Assembly: GCA_937931785.1 (NCBI GenBank)
Contig: CALHAX010000066.1
Coordinates: forward strand, 1-41,027
From: an uncultured Hyphomicrobiaceae bacterium
GTDB taxonomy: Bacteria > Pseudomonadota > Alphaproteobacteria > Rhizobiales > CALHAX01
Length of the DNA: 41,027 nucleotides
Direction: 5' to 3'
Shown here: positions 7,972 to 16,900 of the stretch, one piece after another
How positions within the stretch are numbered: the first letter of the stretch is position 1
Layout of the letters: each line of letters starts with the position of its first letter
The notes under the pieces: model-generated
Database searches by the model: none
What the model was told of the DNA's origin: nothing
Seen by the model: only the letters and a program-made list of their open reading frames with translations
Made by a program: the position numbers and the translations under genes

Positions 7972-7998
7972 AAAAAGGGCGGACTGTTCGGTCCGCCC
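7972..7998 (-). terminator. Rho-independent terminator after the betaine-binding protein gene
   Basis: The stem GGGCGGAC/GTCCGCCC (8 bp) has a 6-nt loop and, on the minus strand, is followed by TTTTTC. It lies 40 bp after the binding-protein stop and before the ATPase gene, so it should end or strongly reduce read-through into the ATPase gene. Confidence 0.8.
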
Positions 7999-8037
7999 CT
8001 TCCGTCTGTTTTTCACGTCAGATCAAAGCCCGCGCGA

Positions 8038-9009
8038 TCACCCCTTTGCGGCGTCGACCCAAGGCTTCCAGGTCGCTTCGTTTTTCGCCATCCATTCGGC
8101 GACGACCTCTTCAAGCTTGCGCTTCTTCTGATCGACCTCCAGCATCAACGCATTCATTGTGTCGTTGTCGATACTCAGCGCTTTCATCGCCTTGAACGCA
8201 CCAGGCCAGTCTTTCTCGAAGTTCCTGGAAACAATCTTCGTGATGTCGGCCTGTTTGAAGCCACAGTCGCCTGTCTTGTTCGGGTCAAAGCCCGGCGCGG
8301 GGTTGGTGTCGCAATCGGCTGCGGCAGCAGGCATTTCGATCCAATCCCAGGTGTGTTCACTGTGAATCCAGTGTGGCGCCCAGAACATGACCAGCATGGG
8401 TTGTTTCGCTTTACGCGCTGCTTGCATTTCGGCGATCATCGCACCTTCAGAACCACCTGCTATTGCTGCAATGGGCAGGCCGGCATTTTTCACGAGGTCT
8501 TTTGAGCGTGTACCCCAGTCGGCCGGATACGTGATCAGGCGTGCTTTCGGGAATGTTTCCGGCGTAGCAAACACCTGCGTGCATTTAATAAGAGCCTGAA
8601 CGTCTGGCAGACCCGGGCACTTGTCCTTCATGTAAGGCGGAAACATCCAGCCTTCTTTCGGCTTGAGGCCGAGCAGGCCTAACTGGACAATGTCGCCATT
8701 GGCCACTGATTTAGGGTAGATCTCACCGACGTTGTTGCCCCATGTCTCAGGCTGCAAGTGAATGTTGCCCTGCGCAATGGCCGCAAACTGTGGCACTGCA
8801 CCAGCTGTCACATATTCGACCTTGTAGCCCGCATTCTTGAGCACACTGCCCGAGATGTGGGCTGAAATGTGCTGACCGGTCCATTCGTTGATGGCAATCT
8901 TGATGGGCTTGCTTGAGTCCGCGAGGGCCGGCGTCGAAACGCCTGCGAGGGCGCCAAAAGCCATACCAGCGGCGAGTGCGGCGGTTCGTGTTAAATTCCG
9001 GATCTGCAT
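8038..9009 (-). CDS. Glycine betaine/quaternary amine ABC transporter substrate-binding protein
   Basis: The 323-residue product is a periplasmic binding protein of the OpuAC/ProX family. It has a Sec signal peptide (about residues 1-30, cleavage near PALA-DSSK) and a mature domain with the typical opening IKIAINEWTGQHISAHISG. Aromatic residues such as W in QPETWGNNVGE, FWAPHWIHSEH and EHTWDWIEMP could form the cage that holds a trimethylammonium group. Four or more cysteines (KCPGL, KCTQV, ADCDT, GDCGF) may form disulfides. The ATG at 9009 has a strong GGAGG about 10 bases upstream. The expected permease is missing from the locus; a terminator follows the gene, so it is probably expressed more strongly than the downstream ATPase. 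Confidence 0.9.
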   Translation of the reverse strand: MQIRNLTRTAALAAGMAFGALAGVSTPALADSSKPIKIAINEWTGQHISAHISGSVLKNAGYKVEYVTAGAVPQFAAIAQGNIHLQPETWGNNVGEIYPKSVANGDIVQLGLLGLKPKEGWMFPPYMKDKCPGLPDVQALIKCTQVFATPETFPKARLITYPADWGTRSKDLVKNAGLPIAAIAGGSEGAMIAEMQAARKAKQPMLVMFWAPHWIHSEHTWDWIEMPAAAADCDTNPAPGFDPNKTGDCGFKQADITKIVSRNFEKDWPGAFKAMKALSIDNDTMNALMLEVDQKKRKLEEVVAEWMAKNEATWKPWVDAAKG

Positions 9010-9063
9010 AATTGTGTTTCCTCCCAGAAAACGAAAAAACGCTCGTATTTCAGTGTGGTGCTA

Positions 9064-9093
9064 ATCGTAAGGGGCGCACCGCGTGTCCGTCAA
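9064..9093 (-). promoter_or_regulatory. Candidate promoter of the betaine-binding protein gene
   Basis: On the minus strand TTGACG (9088-9093) and TACGAT (9064-9069) are separated by 18 bp. Transcription would start near 9057, giving a leader of roughly 48 nt that carries the strong GGAGG site. Confidence 0.5.
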
Positions 9094-9158
9094 CAATCGA
9101 ATTCTGCAGGCTATTGAGGTGTACCAGTAACGCCGAACGACTTTCGGTTCCGCCCTGA

Positions 9159-10073
9159 TCAGCCGTTTCCCGCCAGAGCACGCTGCTGTACGCGTTCCCG
9201 CCAGACAATCAGCAAACCCGCTGAAAGGATCAGCAGGACACCTGGAAACAGACGATCGAAAGGTGCTTCATCGAAGAAAAACCAGCCGATCATAAACGAA
9301 AACGGGATTCCAAAATACTCGAAGGGCGACAGGTTGCTCGGTTCCGTCAGGCGGTATGCGGAAATCAGAAGAAATACAGCGAGTCCGCCTGCGAATCCCA
9401 TTGCGATCAACCACATCCAGTCTTCCGTTGTTTCGATTGGCGAAAATCCACTGGTTGTGAACGTCAGTGCAGCTGACGCAACGAGCGCCCCGAATAGTGA
9501 ATAAACATTGATCAATGCCGTTGGAATATCGTCGTCGAACAGACGCGCCGTGATGCTGATACAGGCGTATCCAACAGCGGCCCCGAGCGGCAGAAGAGCG
9601 TACCAGTTGAAGACCTCGCTCCCAGGGCGCATCACGAGCATAACGCCGAGGAACCCGAGACCCACGGCAAGCCATCGCCACATGCCGACGCGCAGGCCAA
9701 GGATAGGGACCGAAAGGGCCGTGATGAAAAGCGGGCCAGAGAACCCGATCGTTGACGCGGTCGCAAACTCCAGATGGACAAGAGAGAGGTAAAAACAGAA
9801 CTGGGCCAGAACCACGAACCCGCCACGCAACAAGGCCAACCGCCATTGTCGAATGATGAGCGGGCGTCCCATAGCACGCCAGTCCTTTGACCACGCCAGC
9901 ACGACGATACCCGGCACCAGCCCGAAGAGATTGCGCAACATCGAGAGCTGTTGCGTCGGGTACCGCCCACCCAGATGCTTGATGATCGCTCCCATGACAT
10001 CGAACAGAAATATGGCCAGCAGGATGGTCGCAACCGCGCGCACGAACGGCGAATAGGAAGAGGCAGCGGACAT
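9159..10073 (-). CDS. EamA/DMT-family transporter
   Basis: The 304-residue inner-membrane protein has about ten hydrophobic helices arranged as two EamA repeats. The first half ends with GFLGVMLVMRPG near residue 150 and the second half ends with the short basic tail WRERVQQRALAGNG. Members export or import small metabolites such as amino acids, nucleosides or carboxylates; the substrate cannot be predicted. It resembles the tandem EamA pair at 32539-34304 in several motifs (for example the GVMLxxRPG turn). It is upstream of, and on the same strand as, the betaine-binding protein gene, but that gene has its own promoter. Confidence 0.88.
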   Translation of the reverse strand: MSAASSYSPFVRAVATILLAIFLFDVMGAIIKHLGGRYPTQQLSMLRNLFGLVPGIVVLAWSKDWRAMGRPLIIRQWRLALLRGGFVVLAQFCFYLSLVHLEFATASTIGFSGPLFITALSVPILGLRVGMWRWLAVGLGFLGVMLVMRPGSEVFNWYALLPLGAAVGYACISITARLFDDDIPTALINVYSLFGALVASAALTFTTSGFSPIETTEDWMWLIAMGFAGGLAVFLLISAYRLTEPSNLSPFEYFGIPFSFMIGWFFFDEAPFDRLFPGVLLILSAGLLIVWRERVQQRALAGNG

Positions 10074-10159
10074 GGGGAACGGGCCTGGCGGGAATGATTG
10101 ACGTCGAGCCTAGCACGGCATTGAGATAGGCCAACGCGCAAAAGGCTCAAACGTTTCGA

Positions 10160-13100
10160 TTATGCCGCTGTTGGTCCGTCTTTGCCCCATGCTGTGTGCC
10201 AGAGCCAACGGAACGGGCGGGCAATGTCACCACCAATACCCACAAGCGATGGGATCAACACCAGAACGAGGATTGTCGCGGCCCCGAGCCCGAACACCAG
10301 CGTTACAGCCATTGGAATAAGGAACTGCGCTTGCCGGCTGGTCTCGAACAGCAATGGCAAGAGCCCGCCGATGGTGGTGAGCGAGGTCAGAAGCACCGCG
10401 CGCAGGCGGTCCTGCGATGCACCAATCGCCGCGGACTCGAGTGTTTCACCATCGTCCAACCGCTCCGAGACCTGTGTCATGAGAATGATGGAGTCGTTCA
10501 CCAATATTCCGGACAGCCCGAGTAATCCAAGAATGCTGATGATCGTGAGGTTCAGATCCATCACGTAGTGCCCGACAATCGCTCCCACCAACCCGAACGG
10601 AATGATCGCCATAACCGCAAGCGGCTTCGCATAACTTTCGAACACCCAGGCGAGAATGATGTATATCATCGCGAGTGCCAGAAGGGCACCGAGCTTCAAG
10701 TCTTCAAATGATGTGCGGCGCTCCTCGTCACGTCCCTTGAAATCGAATTGGATATCGAAGTCACGCTGCACGCCGGGCATAACATCGCGACGCAGTTGCG
10801 CCACAACCTTGGGTGTGTTGGTCACGTCCGGATCGATATCGGCGGTCACGGAAACAGTTCGCACCCCATCGCGCCGCTGGATCACAGAGAACCCTTGTGT
10901 CTCGCGGATGGAAACAATTTCGTTCAGTGGAACCTGTGCACCATCCGGACTGCGGAGATAAACCGCATTTAAAGCCTGGCGACCGGACAATGCGTGCTTC
11001 TGCTTCACGCGAACGGTCACTTCATCGTCGCTGCGCGCAAATCGCGTTGCAATCGCCCCTTCAAATGCATTGCGCACCTGGGTTCCGACACTCTGTCCCG
11101 TGAATCCGAGCGCGCTACCACGCGGCGTCAGCTCCATCACGTATTCCTGTTTCCCCCATGGTAGATCGTCGGCTATGCCACTGACGCCGGGGATCACAGC
11201 GAGCGCCTGCTTTATCGTCTCCGCTGCCTTCTTGAGTGTTGCAACCGGTGCGTCCTGCAACCGCACATCCACGTCTCGGCCCGGAGGGCCGACACGTCGA
11301 GACGTCACCGCGAGGCGCTCGACGCCAGCAATTTTCGGTAACGCCTTGCGCCAGGCCTTGAGGATGTCTTTGGTTGAGACAGTACGGCCTTCCGTGGGCA
11401 TCAGTTGCACATCGATCTGCGCAAGGTTGCCACCCTGGCTGCGTCCGGCCTTGCCCAGTGTCGTAAACGTCGTCTCAACAATCCGGATGGCGCTTTGGCT
11501 GATATCATCTGCCGCCCGCTGCGCGCGCGGTGGTCGTCCGGCCAGTTTGTCTTCCACGTCGAAAAGGGTTTGCTCAACCCGGGCCACGATTTGCGTCTGT
11601 TCGTATCCCGGGGTGCCAGCACCAAAGAAGATGAGCGCCTGAATGTTTTCGGCTGGTGGTGAGGGGAAAAAACTGAACCCGACACGATCACCGCGCACCA
11701 GTCCGATGCACAGCATCAGAGATGCAACAGTTGCGGCAACAGTCACGTAGCGCCAGTTGTACGTCAGCTTCACAAACCAGCGAAACGGTCCATCGCGGAA
11801 CCAGTTCAACCCGGAATCGAAGTGCCGACGGAACCACCATTTCTTCTTCGGGCCAGTGAGAGGAGCGCCATGGCTGAGGTGCCCTGGCAGGATCAGAAAG
11901 CATTCCAGGACACTGGCAATCAACACGGCGGTGACGACCAGAGGGATCGCAGACATGATATCGCCGATCCGTCCGGAAATAAGGAAGATGGGAAAGAACG
12001 CAGCTTGTGTCGTCAATGTCGCCGCGAACACCGGGTTCAACATTTTCGATCCGCCAATTTCCGCGGCGTCGACGCGTGAGTAACCGCGTTCCTGCAGGGT
12101 CGCGGTGTGCTCGCCAACCACAATGGCATCGTCGACAATGATTCCCAGCATCATGATCAGCGCAAACATCGAGAGCATGTTGATGGTCTGACCGGCCATG
12201 TACATGACAGCAAGCGTCGCAAGGAAAGCCACCGGGATTCCAACCGCCGTCCAGAACGCAACACGAAAATCGAGGAATATAAACAGTACGACCAGAACGA
12301 TCACCAACCCCTGCAGACCGTTCGTGACGAGAATGCCGAGCCGCTGCTGCACCAGTTCGCCGCGCACATCGTAAACCTTGACGTTCAGCGTCGGCGGCAG
12401 GGTCGGGCGGACTTCAGCAATGTAGTCCTGCATCGCCTTCATTGTCTTGAGAGTGTCGGCAGTTAACGCACGCTGGACGTTCAACTCGATCGCGCGATCG
12501 CCCCGCAGGAAGCCGATTGGCTCATTCTCGTCAAACTGCTCCTTGAGTTCGGCCACGTCACGCAGCAAAACCTTATCGCCGGAGTTGGACGCGCGCACTT
12601 CGATGGAGCCAAGGTCCAGTGCCGTTTTGCGTTCGCTCAAGGTGCGGAGCTGAATATCCACATCACCTTCGACTGTGCCTGAAGGAATGTCGCGCGTATT
12701 GTCACGAATGCGCGCTGCAAGATCTGAAATCGAGAGGTTCAAGCGTCGCAGGTCACGTTCGTTGGCTTCGACCGAAATCTCTTCCGAACGTGCGCCGGTC
12801 ATGGAGATCTTGTCGATGCCGGCGTTCAGCAGTCCGTCACGAATTTTCTCGGCATACTGCTTGAGTGTCGCTTCCGGGAAGGGCCCGTAGATCGAAATCT
12901 TGGCAACACCGTCGCGGAACGGGATGCGTGAGATGACCGGATCTTCCGCGTCTTCCGGCAATGTATTGATCCGTGCGACGGCCTGCTCAACGTCGGATTG
13001 CGCCTTCTGCATGTCGGTGCCGCTATCATATTCCAGCGTGAAGGTTGCGGCTCCTTCGCGGGCAATCGCAATCACATCGTCAACACCGTCGAGAAACCGG

Positions 13101-13351
13101 ATTTCCGGATCGATGGCATTGATGATATTCGTTTCAACATCTTCCGCACTGGCCCCCGACCATGCAACGGATATCGTGATGACCGGAATTTCGATCGTAG
13201 GAAAGAACTGCGTGTTGAGTTTCGAATAACCATAGACGCCCATGATGACCATGATCGCCATGAGCAGGTTTGAAGCCGTGGGATGACGCACGAAAAGGCG
13301 GATTAGACCATAAGGTTTCCGGCGTGGACGTGGCGGCGTGGCGGCGTCCAT
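10160..13351 (-). CDS. RND-family efflux permease (AcrB/MexB-like)
   Basis: The 1063-residue inner-membrane pump has the standard 12-helix, two-porter-loop layout of the hydrophobe/amphiphile efflux group. The first helix follows the basic N-terminus (FVRHPTASNLLMAIMVIMGV). The TM4 proton-relay aspartates appear in MMLGIIVDDAIVVGEH, and the second half repeats the pattern (ISILGLLGLSGILVNDSIILM). It would export lipophilic compounds using the proton gradient. I prefer the ATG at 13351, which overlaps the adaptor stop as TGATG; a GTG directly before it is also in frame. It follows the adaptor in one operon. No TolC-like outer-membrane gene is in the window, so an unlinked one is presumably used. 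The closest subfamily is often annotated only as an efflux RND permease; the substrate is unknown. Confidence 0.93.
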   Translation of the reverse strand: MDAATPPRPRRKPYGLIRLFVRHPTASNLLMAIMVIMGVYGYSKLNTQFFPTIEIPVITISVAWSGASAEDVETNIINAIDPEIRFLDGVDDVIAIAREGAATFTLEYDSGTDMQKAQSDVEQAVARINTLPEDAEDPVISRIPFRDGVAKISIYGPFPEATLKQYAEKIRDGLLNAGIDKISMTGARSEEISVEANERDLRRLNLSISDLAARIRDNTRDIPSGTVEGDVDIQLRTLSERKTALDLGSIEVRASNSGDKVLLRDVAELKEQFDENEPIGFLRGDRAIELNVQRALTADTLKTMKAMQDYIAEVRPTLPPTLNVKVYDVRGELVQQRLGILVTNGLQGLVIVLVVLFIFLDFRVAFWTAVGIPVAFLATLAVMYMAGQTINMLSMFALIMMLGIIVDDAIVVGEHTATLQERGYSRVDAAEIGGSKMLNPVFAATLTTQAAFFPIFLISGRIGDIMSAIPLVVTAVLIASVLECFLILPGHLSHGAPLTGPKKKWWFRRHFDSGLNWFRDGPFRWFVKLTYNWRYVTVAATVASLMLCIGLVRGDRVGFSFFPSPPAENIQALIFFGAGTPGYEQTQIVARVEQTLFDVEDKLAGRPPRAQRAADDISQSAIRIVETTFTTLGKAGRSQGGNLAQIDVQLMPTEGRTVSTKDILKAWRKALPKIAGVERLAVTSRRVGPPGRDVDVRLQDAPVATLKKAAETIKQALAVIPGVSGIADDLPWGKQEYVMELTPRGSALGFTGQSVGTQVRNAFEGAIATRFARSDDEVTVRVKQKHALSGRQALNAVYLRSPDGAQVPLNEIVSIRETQGFSVIQRRDGVRTVSVTADIDPDVTNTPKVVAQLRRDVMPGVQRDFDIQFDFKGRDEERRTSFEDLKLGALLALAMIYIILAWVFESYAKPLAVMAIIPFGLVGAIVGHYVMDLNLTIISILGLLGLSGILVNDSIILMTQVSERLDDGETLESAAIGASQDRLRAVLLTSLTTIGGLLPLLFETSRQAQFLIPMAVTLVFGLGAATILVLVLIPSLVGIGGDIARPFRWLWHTAWGKDGPTAA

Positions 13352-14727
13352 CACTCGTTAAGCTCCTCAACCTTAAGTCCGTCGCCAACTGTAGAGAGCC
13401 TTGTGGTTGCGATACGATCACCAGCCTGCAGTTTTTCTCCGCGCACCAGTACAAAACTGCCATCGGCACCAATCACCTCGACAGTTCGGGATTGAAGCCG
13501 CTCATCTTTGATCACATAAACCGTGCGATTGTCGTAAACGGCGGTTTGAGGCAGGCGCGCCACTGCGTTGTATTTGCGGTCCGGGCTCTCCACTTCAACG
13601 AAGGCACCGGGCCGGATCGGAATGGGCTCGGACGGGGTCTTCAGTCGGGCAATGATTGTTACACCACCTTGCCCTGAGGCAATTGTCGCCCCGATCCGCG
13701 CGATCGTCGCGTCATAGGAAATCGGCGCGTCGCCAACTCGCCAGATCACCTTGACCGGACGGCCAATCAGGTTTCCTCCGGCATCCTTGGCCGCAGCAAC
13801 GATACGACCATACTGCTTGTCGGTAAGGACAAATCGAGCCTCGATCCAGTCACGGTCCAACAGTGTCGCAACACGATCGGACGCGACAAGCATGCGGCCC
13901 ATGTCCGCATTCACGTCGGTCACATAGGCGTTGAAAGGCGCAGACAGGTTCGTCTCGGTGAGCCGTTGCTTCGCCTGCTCCAAAGTCCACGTCAGTCGCG
14001 TAATCGTCGCGTCCTGTTGCGTAATCCGCGCAGCCTGAACCTTGATGTTGTTTTCTCTCTGCTCGACAACTTGCCGACGTTGCGAGAGCACCAGTTCGCG
14101 TTCATCGAGGAGGCGGGCGGAAACTGCATTGCGCTTGACCAGAGCCGTCATGCGTTGCACGTCCTTGACCGCGATCTGCAACTGTTCCTTGTCGCGCTCC
14201 AGACCGTCACGTTCGGATTTCAGCGAGGCGCGCAGCTCTGTCAGACGTCCACGCGCGGCCGCAAGTTCGGCACCCGTTTCGACAACTGCGCCCTTGTAGT
14301 TGAACGGATTGATCGTCAGCAGCGGATCGCCAGCTTTAACTTCTCCTCCGTCGCGCAAACCGTCGCCAACCGCCGTTACGTCTCCGGCAACAAGTGCGCG
14401 CAACTCGACCCGCCGCCCGGCCACTGTTTCACCGTAGAGTCGCAACATTGGTTGGTAATCGGCGAACACCACCGGAACGCTTTTGACGAAAGAAACTTTT
14501 TCCTGTGGTGGGCGCTTCGGTGGCTCCGGTTTCGTTGCAACGAGATATTGCTGCCCCTTGTAGCCAGCAAAGACAACGGCTCCCGTCAACAGGACCATCC
14601 AGATGGATCGCGCAAAAGTGCGTGCAGTGCTCCGCGTCTTGCGCTGCTCCCGCGCATCAGCCGTTGCAATTCGGGCCTCGTCCAGCGGGACTTTCCGCGG
14701 AAATTCTGTCAGGTTCGTCTCAGCCAT
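13351..14727 (-). CDS. RND efflux periplasmic adaptor (HlyD/MFP family)
   Basis: The 458-residue product is the membrane fusion protein of the pump. It has a cytoplasmic tail, one anchor helix (about residues 40-62, SIWMVLLTGAVVFAGY), a split lipoyl domain (VELRALVAGDVTAVG and LSAPFNAYVTDVNADMG), a long coiled-coil hairpin of about 120 residues between them (GRLTELRASLKSERDGL onward), and C-terminal beta-barrel and membrane-proximal domains. I chose the ATG at 14727 because GGAAGG lies about 7 bases upstream; the open frame runs 35 codons further without a good site. The stop overlaps the permease start, so the two subunits are made together. Confidence 0.92.
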   Translation of the reverse strand: MAETNLTEFPRKVPLDEARIATADAREQRKTRSTARTFARSIWMVLLTGAVVFAGYKGQQYLVATKPEPPKRPPQEKVSFVKSVPVVFADYQPMLRLYGETVAGRRVELRALVAGDVTAVGDGLRDGGEVKAGDPLLTINPFNYKGAVVETGAELAAARGRLTELRASLKSERDGLERDKEQLQIAVKDVQRMTALVKRNAVSARLLDERELVLSQRRQVVEQRENNIKVQAARITQQDATITRLTWTLEQAKQRLTETNLSAPFNAYVTDVNADMGRMLVASDRVATLLDRDWIEARFVLTDKQYGRIVAAAKDAGGNLIGRPVKVIWRVGDAPISYDATIARIGATIASGQGGVTIIARLKTPSEPIPIRPGAFVEVESPDRKYNAVARLPQTAVYDNRTVYVIKDERLQSRTVEVIGADGSFVLVRGEKLQAGDRIATTRLSTVGDGLKVEELNE

Positions 14728-14942
14728 GTGAGGCCTTCCAAAATATTGCTGTCCGGCGATTTCGGATTGCAGTTCGTCTTCAATCCTACGCCAGCAAAGC
14801 ACGGGGCGATCAGTGCAATTGACGCACTGCACAAAGTATAACGTATTTAGGGCTGAAAACCCGTCGCTTGCCTAACTCAAACAAAATGACGTTAAGGTGA
14901 TGGACGTCGCCGCCTATTTTACAGCGCATTCAGGAGAAGTTC

Positions 14943-16106
14943 GTGCCTGCCAACATTCAACGCACCATTGCAATCCTCGAAGATCTCGTCGCCTTCGACA
15001 CGACAAGCTCCAAAACCAACATTCCGATCATTGAGTACATTGAAGCGTATTATGCGCAACTCGGGATCACTTCGCACCGCGTACCAACGGATGATGGTCT
15101 GAAATCCAGTCTGTTTGCCAGCATCGGGCCATCCAAAGGAACCGGGTTTGGGCTGTCCGCCCATACGGACGTGGTGCCGGTAGAAGGTCAGGACTGGTCA
15201 ACAGATCCGTTCAAACTGACGCTGAAGGGCGACAAGCTCTATGGCCGCGGTTCCTGTGATATGAAAGGCTTCATCGCCTGCATTCTGGAGGCCCTGCCGC
15301 GCTGGCTCGAAGGCGAGCTGACCGAACCACTCCACATTCTCCTCTCCTATGACGAGGAAGTTGGCTGTACAGGCGTGCGGCCCATGATTGCAGAGCTGGG
15401 TGATCGCTTGCCGAAACCGCGCGCGATTATCGTTGGGGAACCCACCTCGATGGAAGTGGTTGATGCCCACAAGGGGGCAACCCGATTTGTGACGGAAGTC
15501 GCCGGTTGCGAGGCGCATTCCTCCATGTCGCATATTGGAGTAAACGCCATCGAATACGGAGCCCGCTTCGTCGCACATCTCCGTGAAATCGAGAAAAATC
15601 TTCCCGCGAACCCGCACGCAAACCGTTTCACGCCACCCAAGACGACGTTGCACGTCGGCAAGATGTCCGGTGGACGTGCGATGAATATCGTTCCCCGGGA
15701 ATGCCGCATCGATTGGGAAGTCCGTCCCCTGCCGGGCGTTGCATCTGCTGACATTCTCGCCGCAGCCAACCGTTTCGCAGACGTTGATCTCATTCCGGAA
15801 ATGCGTGCAGTCGATCCGGACGCCAACATTGTCACGACAGCCACAAACGACATTCCCGCCTTCGATGCCGGTCGCAACAGCGAAGCCGTGTCGCTGGCCT
15901 TCGCACTCGCTGGACAGAACGACACGTCTGCCGTCAGCTACATGACCGAAGCCAGTTGGTTCCAGCACGGTGGTTGTCCCACCGTCGTCTGCGGCCCTGG
16001 CGACATCGCCCAGGCCCACAAACCCGATGAATTCATCGCCGTCAGCGAACTTGAAAAGTGCGGCGCTGCCATGGATCGACTTGGCGCGCGCTTGCGGGCC
16101 GGGTGA
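14943..16106 (+). CDS. argE: M20-family deacylase, acetylornithine deacetylase (ArgE) type
   Basis: The 387-residue zinc amidohydrolase would release acetate from N-acetylornithine or a related N-acetyl amino acid. Metal-site and catalytic motifs are intact: SAHTDVVPV, GRGSCDMKGF, the general-base region SYDEEVGCTG, GEPTSMEVV, and the C-terminal histidine in AQAHKPDEF. A dimerisation (lid) domain at about residues 180-290 contains GCEAHSSMSHIGVNAIEY. The start is GTG at 14943 with AGGAGA 7 bases before. It faces the dgcN-dgcA unit and is near argD/argF, so it could serve arginine synthesis or hydrolyse N-acetyl-L-glutamate made by DgcA. Its 3' end overlaps the convergent hypothetical gene by 65 bp. 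The family is sure; the exact substrate is not. Confidence 0.87.
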   Translation: MPANIQRTIAILEDLVAFDTTSSKTNIPIIEYIEAYYAQLGITSHRVPTDDGLKSSLFASIGPSKGTGFGLSAHTDVVPVEGQDWSTDPFKLTLKGDKLYGRGSCDMKGFIACILEALPRWLEGELTEPLHILLSYDEEVGCTGVRPMIAELGDRLPKPRAIIVGEPTSMEVVDAHKGATRFVTEVAGCEAHSSMSHIGVNAIEYGARFVAHLREIEKNLPANPHANRFTPPKTTLHVGKMSGGRAMNIVPRECRIDWEVRPLPGVASADILAAANRFADVDLIPEMRAVDPDANIVTTATNDIPAFDAGRNSEAVSLAFALAGQNDTSAVSYMTEASWFQHGGCPTVVCGPGDIAQAHKPDEFIAVSELEKCGAAMDRLGARLRAG

Positions 16107-16794
16107 GGGGCCTGCGACGACCCATCGTCCAGGATGACGTTTTCACGAGGGCCTGTCGCGATGCAGGACGGGCTGGCAGCGGCGGTGGCGTGCGATATGC
16201 AGCAGCCTTTCTGGCCACCGTTCTGGTAGTCCGCGCCCGCTTTGGTATGTTACGCCCGGATTTCACTGGCTGCCTGACTTTGGGCAGTGACGCGATCGGT
16301 GCTTCTGGAGCGCCGAGGCTGTATGGTTTTTTGAAGGATTTTACCGGACGTGATCTGGTGGCAACAACGCGGTTCGGTCGACTGGCAATGGTGGCGACAC
16401 CCGTTTTGCCTTCATCGTCACGCCAATGAAATTTTTGCCCTTGCCGACGAATGGTAATGCACTTCTGCTTGCGCTTAAACCATACATTCCATTTCTGGCA
16501 GAGTTTGCGACCTTTGATCCACCAGCGGCCACGATCTTTTGCGGCACCAAGATAATAGGCGATGAACCCGGAGGTCTGACCGGTCAATGTACCGTCCTCG
16601 CCATAAACAACCGGGACAATAGAGCCTGACGGAGCATGCATATGCACTGTTGCACCAAGAACCAGTTCTTTGATGGCGTCCCCGGACATGCGTCCCGGCG
16701 TGGCAGCATTGGCTGGTATCGCTGCAAGCGTCGATAAGCCAACCAGGATGACGCTAATGGCGAGCCCAAGCCGCAATGGATGAACGAAACGCAT
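16042..16794 (-). CDS. Secreted hypothetical protein with DUF995-like domain and basic Pro-rich tail
   Basis: The 250-residue product has a clear signal peptide (about residues 1-30, ending IPANA-ATPG). A small domain at about 35-125 contains WWIKGRKLCQKWNVWF and KCITIRRQGQKFHWRDDEG, a Trp/Cys pattern I associate with DUF995-type periplasmic proteins; two cysteines probably pair. The last 120 residues are low-complexity, rich in Arg, Pro, Ala and Ser, and probably disordered. I chose the ATG at 16794 with GGGG a few bases upstream; a GTG at 16809 is possible. The tail runs antisense into the argE 3' end. It is downstream of dgcA on the same strand. No function can be assigned. Confidence 0.65.
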   Translation of the reverse strand: MRFVHPLRLGLAISVILVGLSTLAAIPANAATPGRMSGDAIKELVLGATVHMHAPSGSIVPVVYGEDGTLTGQTSGFIAYYLGAAKDRGRWWIKGRKLCQKWNVWFKRKQKCITIRRQGQKFHWRDDEGKTGVATIASRPNRVVATRSRPVKSFKKPYSLGAPEAPIASLPKVRQPVKSGRNIPKRARTTRTVARKAAAYRTPPPLPARPASRQALVKTSSWTMGRRRPLTRPASARQVDPWQRRTFQVR

Positions 16795-16900
16795 ACAAAC
16801 CCCAATCACTCACAATCGAAACGCGACCGTGCATGCAAATGGCCAATGAACCGTAAATATGGCGATCTTGGGTGGTCGGAATGCGGGTTTCCGAAGCGGG

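Noticed and set aside
9268-10134. Open frame of 288 codons overlapping the EamA gene in another frame
   Set aside because: The translation is rich in Arg, Gly and Ser with no domain; the EamA frame has clear membrane helices and repeats.
13966-14841. Open frame of 291 codons antisense to the RND adaptor
   Set aside because: It mirrors the coiled-coil region of the adaptor and shows no family features of its own.
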